DNA of 6,764 nucleotides from Oscillospiraceae bacterium (lineage in GTDB: Bacteria > Bacillota_A > Clostridia > Oscillospirales > Oscillospiraceae). Made by a program: the position numbers and the translations under genes. The notes under the pieces were generated by a model. It was not told where the DNA came from and did no database searches. It saw only the letters and a program-made list of their open reading frames with translations. Positions within the stretch are counted from its first letter, which is position 1; the number at the start of each line of letters is the position of its first letter. Location: positions 1-6,764 of the forward strand of contig JAFYAB010000150.1 of assembly GCA_017540945.1 (NCBI GenBank). The letters are read 5' to 3'. This document shows, in pieces, positions 1 to 5,600 of the stretch.

Positions 1-131
1 GACATTTGAGACTTCCTCGCAATTATGTGGTAACAGATTTGGAGATTTTGGATGAAACAGCGGGCGAAGCCAAGGTGAGCCGACTCTATTTATCCCGCAC
101 CAAGAAAAAACCGTTCATTCAAATTGTTTAG
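1..131 (+). CDS. C-terminal end of an unidentified protein (partial)
   Basis: An open frame enters from the left edge (first full codon at 3) and runs 42 codons to a TAG at 129-131. The tail is basic near its end (SRTKKKPFIQIV) and has a moderately acidic middle (TDLEILDETAGEAKVSRLYL). I do not recognise the family. A hairpin terminator 16 bases after the stop supports this being a genuine gene end. The integrase fragment next to it suggests the gene could belong to an integrative or conjugative element, but that is inference from context only. Confidence 0.5.
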   Translation, partial: HLRLPRNYVVTDLEILDETAGEAKVSRLYLSRTKKKPFIQIV

Positions 132-146
132 GCAATCGAATTGTTT

Positions 147-178
147 CAGCCGCAAAGTGAGGGCTTTGCGGCTGTTTT
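147..178 (+). terminator. Rho-independent terminator after the left-edge gene
   Basis: A perfect 11-base-pair stem (147-157 with 164-174, CAGCCGCAAAG and its complement) with a six-base loop is followed by TTTT at 175-178. It stands 16 bases downstream of the TAG of the partial plus-strand gene. On the minus strand the stem lies just past the stop of the integrase fragment, but no T run follows in that direction, so it works best for the plus strand. Confidence 0.75.
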
Positions 179-315
179 CAGTTTCTCTGCCACCCGTAGC
201 CACCGTTGTATTCCGGCAGGCTGAGGGCCTGGCTCATGGCGGCAGCGGACACGTCCTTGGCGGTGATGTCCAGGTGGGCGCAGATGTTCATGGTGGTGCT
301 GATGTCGCCGGGGCG
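178..315 (-). pseudogene. C-terminal remnant of a tyrosine recombinase/integrase
   Basis: On the minus strand a frame reads RPGDISTTMNICAHLDITAK and continues about 25 further residues to a TGA at 180-178. This matches the end of phage and Tn916-type tyrosine integrases, where the usual form is GH-x-DISTTMNIYAHLD and the tyrosine is the catalytic nucleophile. Here that position (codon 282-280) is TGC, cysteine, and the preceding GH is read as PG. Upstream of about 315 the frame becomes AT-rich and unlike an integrase, running into the promoter region of the next gene, so the catalytic Arg/His boxes and the rest of the protein are missing. I read it as an inactive fragment left by deletion. 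It could mark an old element end or attachment region, but I cannot define att repeats within the window. Confidence 0.7.
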
Positions 316-356
316 AAACGATCTCGAACAGGAAATCCATTTGGAAAATATTGTTA

Positions 357-384
357 TTGACATATGACAAAAACCGATTATAAT
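357..384 (+). promoter_or_regulatory. Sigma-A promoter of the UPF0251-NifX gene
   Basis: TTGACA at 357-362 and TATAAT at 379-384 are both perfect consensus hexamers, separated by 16 bases. Transcription would begin near 391, leaving a short leader of about 25 bases with an AAAGGAGG ribosome site (404-411) before the ATG at 416. Confidence 0.8.
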
Positions 385-402
385 AATAATTGACATATGT
401 CA
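357..402. promoter_or_regulatory. Paired operator-like sites TTGACATATG(A/T)CA
   Basis: Two 13-base sites differ at one position: 357-369 (TTGACATATGACA) and 390-402 (TTGACATATGTCA). The core of the second, TGACATATGTCA at 391-402, is a perfect 12-base palindrome. They are offset by 33 bases, about three helical turns, with one covering the -35 box and the other the expected start point. That arrangement fits a dimeric repressor blocking or looping the promoter. The obvious candidate is the UPF0251 DNA-binding protein encoded immediately downstream; this assignment is inference. Confidence 0.6.
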
Positions 403-415
403 GAAAGGAGGGCCT

Positions 416-1165
416 ATGCCAAGACCTGCCAGATGCCGGATCATTGAACAGATGCCGATCTATCGGAGCTTTTCTCCCGACGATGCTGCCGCCGGGGAGT
501 TCGTTCAAATGACCGTAGACGAATTTGAGACCATAAGGCTGCTCGACGATCAGGGGCTGACGCAGGAAGCCTGCGCGTCCAGAATGCACATCTCTCGCAC
601 CACGGTCACGGCGATCTATGACAGCGCCCGGAAAAAGGTTGCTGACGTCATCGTTCACGGGAAACGGCTTTTGATTACCGGCGGCTGCTGCAAGTTTGAG
701 CCGGTGGAACTCAACCAGACCATTATGGAGAAAGGAACCAAAGCAATGAGAATCGCAGTCACTTATGAAAACGGAGAAATTTTTCCGCATTTCGGACACA
801 CCGAACAGTTCAAGCTTTACGATGTGGAAGACGGAAAGATCGAGGGCGAGCAGATCGTTGACACCAACGGCAGCGGCCACGGCGCGCTGGCGGGCTTCCT
901 GCAGGCGGCGAAGGTGGACGCGCTGATCTGCGGCGGCATCGGTATGGGCGCGCAGATGGCCCTGGCCGAAGCCGGGGTCCGGCTCTATGGCGGCGTTCAG
1001 GGCTCCGCTGACGCGGCGGCAAGGGCCCTTGCGGAGGGAAGGCTCTCCTACGACCCCAACGCACGCTGCGACCACCACGACCACCATCACGGCGAAGGCC
1101 ACGACTGCGGGCGCCATCACGGCGAAGGCCACGACTGCGGCCATGGGAACTGTCACACAAAGTGA
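416..1165 (+). CDS. UPF0251 (DUF134) DNA-binding / NifX-like fusion protein with His-rich tail
   Basis: This 249-residue protein has three parts. Residues 1 to about 95 match the UPF0251/DUF134 family: a basic start (MPRPARCRIIEQMP), the FVQMTVDEFETIRLLD segment, a helix-turn-helix at about 49-70 (LTQEACASRMHISRTTVTAI) and a Cys pair in GGCCKF (91-92). Residues 111 to about 215 resemble the dinitrogenase iron-molybdenum cofactor (NifX/NifB C-terminal) domain, with MRIAVTYENGEIFPHFGHTE and a glycine-rich ICGGIGMGAQMAL. Residues 218-249 hold 11 His and 4 Cys, a likely metal-binding tail. The start is fixed by AAAGGAGG five bases upstream of the ATG. Paired palindromes over its promoter suggest autoregulation. 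The two domains are often separate genes; Met111 follows an internal GGAGAAAGGA and could start a stand-alone NifX-like product. The role is unproven: probably a metal- or cofactor-linked regulator. No nitrogenase gene is in view. Confidence 0.87.
   Translation: MPRPARCRIIEQMPIYRSFSPDDAAAGEFVQMTVDEFETIRLLDDQGLTQEACASRMHISRTTVTAIYDSARKKVADVIVHGKRLLITGGCCKFEPVELNQTIMEKGTKAMRIAVTYENGEIFPHFGHTEQFKLYDVEDGKIEGEQIVDTNGSGHGALAGFLQAAKVDALICGGIGMGAQMALAEAGVRLYGGVQGSADAAARALAEGRLSYDPNARCDHHDHHHGEGHDCGRHHGEGHDCGHGNCHTK
1084..1140 (+). repeat. Tandem 30-base repeat in the His-rich tail
   Basis: A 27-base stretch at 1084-1110 recurs exactly at 1114-1140, a period of 30 bases. It keeps the reading frame and encodes HHGEGHDCGR followed by HHGEGHDCGH. 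Identity at the synonymous positions points to a recent duplication of one metal-binding unit. Confidence 0.85.
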
Positions 1166-1277
1166 GACAGGCCGATCCTGCTGGAGCTGCCTCTGTTGAT
1201 CCTTCTCATTCCGATCTTTCCGGGCAAAAACCGGAATGATCGAGGCCGGAAAAAACCGCGATTTCAAGGAATCGTGC

Positions 1278-1306
1278 TTGCGAAGTCAACAGTTTTCCGG
1301 TATACT
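1278..1306 (+). promoter_or_regulatory. Promoter of the methyltransferase gene
   Basis: TTGCGA (1278-1283) and TATACT (1301-1306) are spaced by 17 bases. Predicted start is near 1313, only about ten bases before the ATG at 1323. The promoter lies inside a longer open frame beginning at 1236, which argues that the shorter start is the true one. Between 1166 and 1277 I see only a weak hairpin (1206-1213 with 1232-1239) without a T run. Confidence 0.6.
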
Positions 1307-1322
1307 GGGGTGGGTGATAAAG

Positions 1323-2117
1323 ATGAACGCTGACGAGAGAATCGAAACGATCAAGGCTTGGTGGAACAAAACCGCCGACTCCGACTGGTACAGATCCCTG
1401 CGAACGGAAGAACAGATCGAAGGTCTGAGAAAAGATCCCGCGTCGGCTTTTCATCCGGCGGTCTGGGAGCTGATTCGCAGGTATCTGCCGGATTTGAAAA
1501 GCCGTCGGATCCTACTGCCCTCCAGCGGCGACAACCACGCGGCCTTCGCGCTGGCGATGATGGGGGCGCAGGTCACTTCGTCGGATATCAGCGAAAGGCA
1601 GCTTGAGAACGCGGCGGAGCTTGCAAAGCGGCTTTCTCTGGATATGGAATTCATCTGCGACAATACGATGAAGCTTTCCCGAATTCCCGATCAGAGCTTC
1701 GATCTGGTTTATACGTCCAACGGGACGCTTTCCTGGATCGACGACCTGGACGGAATGAACCGAAGCATCCGCCGGGTGCTGAAGCCGGGGGGCTATGCGG
1801 TTTTGTATGACCTGCATCCGTTCAACAGGCCGTTTTCGGGAGAAGCATACAGGGAACCGCGAATCGTCAAGTCCTACCGGGACGTTTTCCCGGATCTGCA
1901 TTGGCGGCTTCAGGACATTATCAATTCCCAGATCCGGGCGGGACTCCGCATCTGTGAGCTGGCCGAATTACCCGCCCTCGACGCCTCCTTCTGGTTTCCC
2001 TTTGCGGAGCTGCAGAACAAGAAGCCGGAAGAGCTGGAGGGGCTGAATGACTGGAAAAAGAACCCCCTTGCCGCGCTTCCCGCGTGGCTGGCAGTGGTCT
2101 CAGAAAGAACGGGATAA
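1323..2117 (+). CDS. Class I SAM-dependent methyltransferase
   Basis: This 264-residue protein has the Rossmann methyltransferase layout. Motif I is ILLPSSGDNHAAFALAMMGA (63-82), a variant in which PSSGDN replaces the usual D/E-x-G-x-G-x-G. It is followed by VTSSDISERQLENA with Asp88 as the likely SAM ribose contact, then FDLVYTSNGTLSWIDDLDGM (126-145), and the post-motif RVLKPGGYAVLYDLHPF (151-167). This SSGDNHA form is familiar from a Firmicute subfamily of small-molecule methyltransferases, though I cannot name the substrate. A longer frame to an ATG at 1236 exists, but its extra 29 residues are uncharacteristic and contain the promoter. The ATG at 1323 follows GGGTG at modest distance, a weak ribosome site. 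It is a single-gene unit ending convergently with the flavoenzyme operon; nothing links it functionally to its neighbours. Confidence 0.87.
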   Translation: MNADERIETIKAWWNKTADSDWYRSLRTEEQIEGLRKDPASAFHPAVWELIRRYLPDLKSRRILLPSSGDNHAAFALAMMGAQVTSSDISERQLENAAELAKRLSLDMEFICDNTMKLSRIPDQSFDLVYTSNGTLSWIDDLDGMNRSIRRVLKPGGYAVLYDLHPFNRPFSGEAYREPRIVKSYRDVFPDLHWRLQDIINSQIRAGLRICELAELPALDASFWFPFAELQNKKPEELEGLNDWKKNPLAALPAWLAVVSERTG

Positions 2118-2165
2118 CCTGACGCTGCCGGTCCGCAAGAAGCTCTGATTTCATACCCGTTCGCC

Positions 2166-2203
2166 AAAAAAGACGAGAACGCAGTTCCGCGTTCTCGCCT
2201 TTT
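2166..2203. terminator. Bidirectional terminator between convergent genes
   Basis: A 9-base-pair stem, CGAGAACGC (2174-2182) with GCGTTCTCG (2189-2197), has a six-base loop. On the plus strand CCTTTT follows (2198-2203); on the minus strand the complement of the A run at 2166-2171 supplies TTTTT. It therefore closes both the methyltransferase gene (stop at 2117) and the minus-strand operon (stop at 2227), and looks stronger for the minus strand. Confidence 0.85.
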
Positions 2204-2226
2204 CGGTATGCCGGGGCAGGAGCTGC

Positions 2227-3375
2227 TTACACGACCGACGGTTCCGTGAAGAGCTTGCCCTCGGCGAAGCGGGAGAGCTTGAGCCGGGAGGCGTCGATGG
2301 TGGGCTCCATGCCCAGGATCATCTCGGACATGACGGTGCCGGTGACGGGGCCGAACATGAAGCCGTGACCGCTGAAGCCGCAGGCCACGTAGAAGCCCTC
2401 GACCTCGTCCACCTTGTCGTAGATGGGCTGACGGTCCGGGGACATGTTGTACAGGCCCGCCCACTGGCGGATGACCCGGAGCTTGCCGATGGGGGGCAGC
2501 ACCTTGTCGATGGTCTTGGCCATCTCCTCCAGGAAGTGCCAGGAGGAAGTGCGCCGCAGATCCCGGGGCTCCGAGGAGTCGCTGCGCCCCATGATGAAGG
2601 AGCCGTGGGGGGACTGCTGGACGTAGAGGTTCAGATTGAAGGCCATGACCATGGGGTCCTGCATGGGCTCCACGGGCTCCGTGACCAGGATCTGGTGGCG
2701 CTCGGAGTAGAGGGGCAGCTCCACGCCCACCATCTTTGCGATGCCCTGGGACCAGGCGTTGGCGGCGTTGACCACGATGGGGGTCTCGATATAGCCCTTG
2801 TTGGTCTCGACGCCCACGATCCGGCCCTTTTCCGTCTTGATGCCGGTGACCTCGGTGTAGGTGTTGAACTCCACGCCCAGGCGCTTGGCGGCCTTGTAGA
2901 AGGCGTCGGTGGTCTTGTGGGGGTTCAGGAAGCCGTCCTTCTGGCAGTAGGCGGCGCCGGAGAGGATGTCGGTGTTCAGGTGGGGCACCAGCTCCTTGGC
3001 CTCCTCCAGACTCATCATCCGGGAGGGGATGCCGCAGGCGTGCTGGACCTCGATGTTTTTCCGGAACTGGGTCAGCTCCTTTTCGGTGTCGGCGATCATC
3101 AGATAGCCGCTCTGGCGCAGCTCGATGTCGCCGTCGTATTCCAGGATGTCGTTGGCGTGTTCAAAGAACTCCGTGGAGAACTTGGACATGCGGCAGTTCA
3201 TTTCCGTGCCCCACTGCATGCGGAAGCCCGCGCCGCAGGCGCCGGTGGAGCCGGAGCAGATGAAGCCCTTTTCCAGCACCACGATGTTCTTCGCCCCGCG
3301 GATGGCCAGGTTGTAGGCGATGGAGCAGCCGGACATACCGGCGCCGATGATCACGATATCCGCTTTATTCTTCAT
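2227..3375 (-). CDS. FAD-dependent amine/imino-acid oxidoreductase, DadA/SoxB type (catalytic subunit)
   Basis: This 382-residue protein is a DAO-superfamily flavoenzyme. The dinucleotide fold IVIIGAGMSGCSIAYNLA (7-24) ends in the acidic ribose contact of VVLEKG (32-37). The flavin loop GSTGACGAGFRMQWG (42-56) and the C-terminal FAD contact GFYVACGFSGHGFMFGPVTG (327-346) are intact, as is the family's W-AGLYNMSPDRQPIYD (305-320). It should oxidise a C-N bond in an amino or imino acid; sarcosine, proline, hydroxyproline, a D-amino acid or an opine are all possible. His153 in FLNPHKTT falls where sarcosine oxidase beta subunits carry a flavin-linking histidine, though that alignment is by eye. 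There is no signal peptide or membrane segment. It is the last gene of the operon, overlapping the BFD-like gene by 11 bases, with GGAGG nine bases before its ATG. The four redox partners upstream imply that it passes electrons to a complex rather than to oxygen. Confidence 0.88.
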   Translation of the reverse strand: MKNKADIVIIGAGMSGCSIAYNLAIRGAKNIVVLEKGFICSGSTGACGAGFRMQWGTEMNCRMSKFSTEFFEHANDILEYDGDIELRQSGYLMIADTEKELTQFRKNIEVQHACGIPSRMMSLEEAKELVPHLNTDILSGAAYCQKDGFLNPHKTTDAFYKAAKRLGVEFNTYTEVTGIKTEKGRIVGVETNKGYIETPIVVNAANAWSQGIAKMVGVELPLYSERHQILVTEPVEPMQDPMVMAFNLNLYVQQSPHGSFIMGRSDSSEPRDLRRTSSWHFLEEMAKTIDKVLPPIGKLRVIRQWAGLYNMSPDRQPIYDKVDEVEGFYVACGFSGHGFMFGPVTGTVMSEMILGMEPTIDASRLKLSRFAEGKLFTEPSVV

Positions 3376-3646
3376 TTCTTTCGGCCTCCTCCGCGATCAG
3401 ATGCAGCTTGACGCCCACCACCGGGGGACGAATGTTGTGGAATTTGAGATCGGCCATGCTCTGCCCCGTGGCGTTGGCGATTTCCCGCAGCACCAGCTGG
3501 CCGCAGGTCTTGCCCTGGCAGGGGCCCATGCCGATGCGGGTGATCCGCTTGATCTCGTCGTAGGTCACGTAGCCCTGGGCGATCAGGTCCCGGATATCCT
3601 TCAGGGTGATATCGGAACAACGGCAGATGATGGTATTCTCATCCAT
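3365..3646 (-). CDS. BFD-like [2Fe-2S]-binding protein
   Basis: A 93-residue protein with a bacterioferritin-associated-ferredoxin-type motif: C8-x-C10 in IICRCSDITLKDI, then C43-x4-C48 in GMGPCQGKTC. These four Cys bind one [2Fe-2S] cluster, and the intervening helices (TYDEIKRITRIGMG) match the fold found at the C-terminus of NirB/HcnA-type proteins and as the small subunit of multi-subunit proline dehydrogenases. I place the start at 3646 because GGGAGG lies nine bases upstream; the same frame is open to 3700, but that extension overlaps the ferredoxin gene by 62 bases. With this start the overlap is 8 bases (ATGGATGA), typical of coupled translation. It probably relays electrons between the catalytic flavoprotein and the other Fe-S subunits. 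Confidence 0.87.
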   Translation of the reverse strand: MDENTIICRCSDITLKDIRDLIAQGYVTYDEIKRITRIGMGPCQGKTCGQLVLREIANATGQSMADLKFHNIRPPVVGVKLHLIAEEAERNEE

Positions 3647-4139
3647 TTGCTTCCGCCTCCCTCCTGAAATTTCTGAAATCATAGAGATAGCTGCGGTCAA
3701 CCTCCAGCGTGACCACCGGCGTGCGGTCGAAGGAGGGGGGATTCATGACCTTGAGGACCCTGGCTTTGCAGACAGGCTGTCCGGCCCGGTCCAGGCCGAC
3801 GACGGTCTCCCCGGCCTCCGGCAGGGGCAGGAACTCATAGGGGATGCGGAACTGGACGGTGTCCGGGGATTTGGAGCCGTCCACGATCATGATGGCCAGG
3901 CCGGGGCACCTTGAGACGCAGATGCCGCAGCCGGTGCAGCGGCTCTCGTCCCGCTGGGGGATATTGTTGATGTCGTCGCCGATGCGGATGGCGCCGACGG
4001 GGCAGGCGGTCTGGCAGGGGTTGCAGGGGATCTTCTGATAGCACTCCACCACCGCCACAGGGCCCTTGTTGATCCGCTCAATGGAGGGAAACTTCTCCAT
4101 GACCATTTCCCGGGAGGCCACTCCTGTTTTCTCAAACAT
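3639..4139 (-). CDS. Two-cluster [4Fe-4S] ferredoxin-like subunit
   Basis: A 166-residue protein with eight Cys arranged for two [4Fe-4S] clusters: C33, C39, C42, C46-P and C68, C71, C74, C78-P. The second group has normal spacing (C-x2-C-x2-C-x3-CP); in the first the leading Cys is five residues from the next (ECYQKIPCNPCQTACP). Residues about 90-166 are a non-ferredoxin C-terminal region rich in predicted beta strands, perhaps a docking domain. Size and layout resemble the roughly 19 kDa ferredoxin-like subunit of archaeal dye-linked proline dehydrogenase, as I recall it. The ATG at 4139 follows GGAGGG directly after the TAA of the upstream gene, with seven bases of spacing. No transmembrane or export signal is seen, so it should act in the cytoplasm within the complex. 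Confidence 0.87.
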   Translation of the reverse strand: MFEKTGVASREMVMEKFPSIERINKGPVAVVECYQKIPCNPCQTACPVGAIRIGDDINNIPQRDESRCTGCGICVSRCPGLAIMIVDGSKSPDTVQFRIPYEFLPLPEAGETVVGLDRAGQPVCKARVLKVMNPPSFDRTPVVTLEVDRSYLYDFRNFRREAEANG

Positions 4140-4152
4140 CTTTTTTCCCTCC

Positions 4153-5235
4153 TTACAGCTGACTGATTTTCATGCCGGCACGGATGCGGTCCCCGACAGG
4201 GCCGGAGCGCAGATCTTCGAGCTGCTTGCGGTATTCCTGCCTGCGCTGCTCGAAGTCCTCGGGCACGTGGCCGAGCCCGGCGGCCGCGCAGAGACCGGCA
4301 AGATAACCCTCGGCCATGGCGGAGCTGGCCTCCTCGATGCCCGAGGCGTCGCCCGCCACGAAGATGCCGGGAATGCTGGTCTCGCAGTCCTCGGTCCGCA
4401 GGGGGACCTGTCCGCTGAGCTGGGGCACGTATTTCATTTCCACGCCCCGCATGGCCAAAAGCTCGTTCAGGGGACTCAGGCCCACGGAAATACACATCAC
4501 GTCCACGTCGTAGCGCTGCTCGGTGCCGGGGATGGGCCGGAACTTCTCGTCCAGCTCGCAGACGACGGCAGCTTCCAGACAGTCGGTGCCGATGGCCTCC
4601 TTGACGGTGTGGGAGGTGAGGATGGGCACGCCCATCCGGGCGAGCTTGGAGGCGTGGACCAGGTAGGCGCCGATGCGCGGGGCCGCGTCCAGGACGGCGA
4701 CCACCTCGATGCCCGCCTGCAGCAGCTGATAGCTGACGATCACGCCGATGTTGCCCGCGCCCACCATCAAAACCCGGTCGCCGGGACGAATCCCGTAGAC
4801 GTTCATCAGGGTCTGGACCGCGCCGGCCCCGTAGATGCCGGGCAGGTCGTTGTTGGGGAAGGCCAGGGACTTTTCAAAGGCGCCGGTGGCGCAGACGATG
4901 GACTTGGCTTTGATCTTGAAATACTCCTTCTCGTCCTTCAGGACCGTGACCACGTTGTCCTCGTAGAAGCCCACGGCGGTGCAATTGAGCAGGAGCTCGA
5001 TCCGGTCGCCGTATTCCTCCAGCTTTTTCAGCAGGATCCCGGCGATATCCACGCCCCGGTGGGAGGCGTACTGGCGCTCGGAGCCGAAGAACATGTGGGT
5101 CTGCTTGACAAGCTGTCCGCCGGGCTGGAAGCCGCGCTCCAGGATCAGCACCTTCGCGCCGGAGGAGGCCGCGGAGATGGCGGCGCAGAGGCCCGCGGGG
5201 CCGGACCCGATGATCAGCAGTTCGACTTCTCTCAT
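4153..5235 (-). CDS. HcnB-like NAD(P)/FAD-dependent oxidoreductase subunit
   Basis: This 360-residue protein has two Rossmann folds of the pyridine-nucleotide-disulphide oxidoreductase type. The FAD fold is LLIIGSGPAGLCAAISAASS (6-25), with the acidic ILERG after it; the second nucleotide site is VLMVGAGNIGVIVS (155-168). ATG at 116-118 (VCATGAFEKS) and the FAD-ribityl contact IFVAGDASGIEEASSAMAEG (291-310) are present. There is no redox CxxC, so it is not a thioredoxin reductase. This is the central module of SoxA, opine oxidase A and HcnB proteins. It overlaps the preceding [2Fe-2S] gene by four bases (ATGA), with AAAGGGG eight bases upstream of its ATG. In archaeal proline dehydrogenase the equivalent subunit has NADH dehydrogenase activity, so this one may exchange electrons with NAD(H) or another carrier; that is inference. 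Confidence 0.88.
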   Translation of the reverse strand: MREVELLIIGSGPAGLCAAISAASSGAKVLILERGFQPGGQLVKQTHMFFGSERQYASHRGVDIAGILLKKLEEYGDRIELLLNCTAVGFYEDNVVTVLKDEKEYFKIKAKSIVCATGAFEKSLAFPNNDLPGIYGAGAVQTLMNVYGIRPGDRVLMVGAGNIGVIVSYQLLQAGIEVVAVLDAAPRIGAYLVHASKLARMGVPILTSHTVKEAIGTDCLEAAVVCELDEKFRPIPGTEQRYDVDVMCISVGLSPLNELLAMRGVEMKYVPQLSGQVPLRTEDCETSIPGIFVAGDASGIEEASSAMAEGYLAGLCAAAGLGHVPEDFEQRRQEYRKQLEDLRSGPVGDRIRAGMKISQL

Positions 5236-5537
5236 TTGATCTTCCCCTTTCCTTCCTGAGTCTCCACCTTCATGCCCTCCCGCAGCAGGGTGATGCAGGT
5301 CCGGACGTTGGGCTCTCCGTCCACCACCATCTGACAGGACGCGCAGTTGCCGATGGCGCAGTAGAAGCCTCTGGGGCGGTGCTTTTCCAGACTCCTGGCG
5401 AGCACTTTCACGCCCGCGGCGTGGAGCGCGGCCGCGATCGTTTCCCCCTCATAGCCTTTCATCGGCTGGCCGTTGAAGGTGAAATTGATTTCCTTACCGC
5501 GGTCGAAGGTAAGGATCGGGTGCTGGGTAATCCTCAT
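5232..5537 (-). CDS. HcnA/SoxA-N-like [2Fe-2S] protein
   Basis: A 101-residue protein with a plant-type ferredoxin fold: beta strands around INFTFNGQPMKGYEGETIAAAL, then C60-x4-C65-x2-C68 in YCAIGNCASC and C81 in NVRTC, binding one [2Fe-2S] cluster. It corresponds to HcnA or to the N-terminal domain of sarcosine oxidase alpha subunit. I chose the ATG at 5537 because AAAGGA stands nine bases upstream; an in-frame ATG at 5555 would add MKGYAD but has a poorly placed ribosome site. It is the first gene of the operon, about 57 bases after the predicted transcription start, and overlaps the FAD gene by four bases. In many relatives this domain is fused to the FAD protein; here the two are separate genes. 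Confidence 0.87.
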   Translation of the reverse strand: MRITQHPILTFDRGKEINFTFNGQPMKGYEGETIAAALHAAGVKVLARSLEKHRPRGFYCAIGNCASCQMVVDGEPNVRTCITLLREGMKVETQEGKGKIK

Positions 5538-5600
5538 ATCCGCATATCCTTTCATGAAAAATTGAAAAGTCCTCTATTCGCAGGAACAAGGCCAACTATT

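Noticed and set aside
1206..1239. Terminator after the UPF0251-NifX gene
   Set aside because: The 8-base-pair stem has an 18-base loop and no T run on the plus strand, so I do not call it.
146..1267. Long minus-strand open frame (373 codons) covering the UPF0251-NifX gene
   Set aside because: It is antisense to a gene with clear domains, promoter and ribosome site; its protein is low-complexity and matches nothing, and only other frames in its 3' part show the integrase remnant.
2365..3411. Plus-strand open frame of 348 codons opposite the DAO flavoenzyme
   Set aside because: Composition is a Gly/Val/His/Asp-rich mirror of the coding strand, typical of antisense frames in GC-rich genes, with no ribosome site or family motif.
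4153..5235. Thioredoxin reductase assignment for the FAD protein
   Set aside because: The two nucleotide folds fit, but the redox CxxC is absent and the neighbours are those of HcnB/SoxA-type complexes.
4066..5259. Plus-strand open frame of 397 codons opposite the HcnB-like gene
   Set aside because: It is a shadow frame: the opposite strand has intact FAD and NAD motifs and coupled gene junctions, while this frame has low-complexity sequence only.
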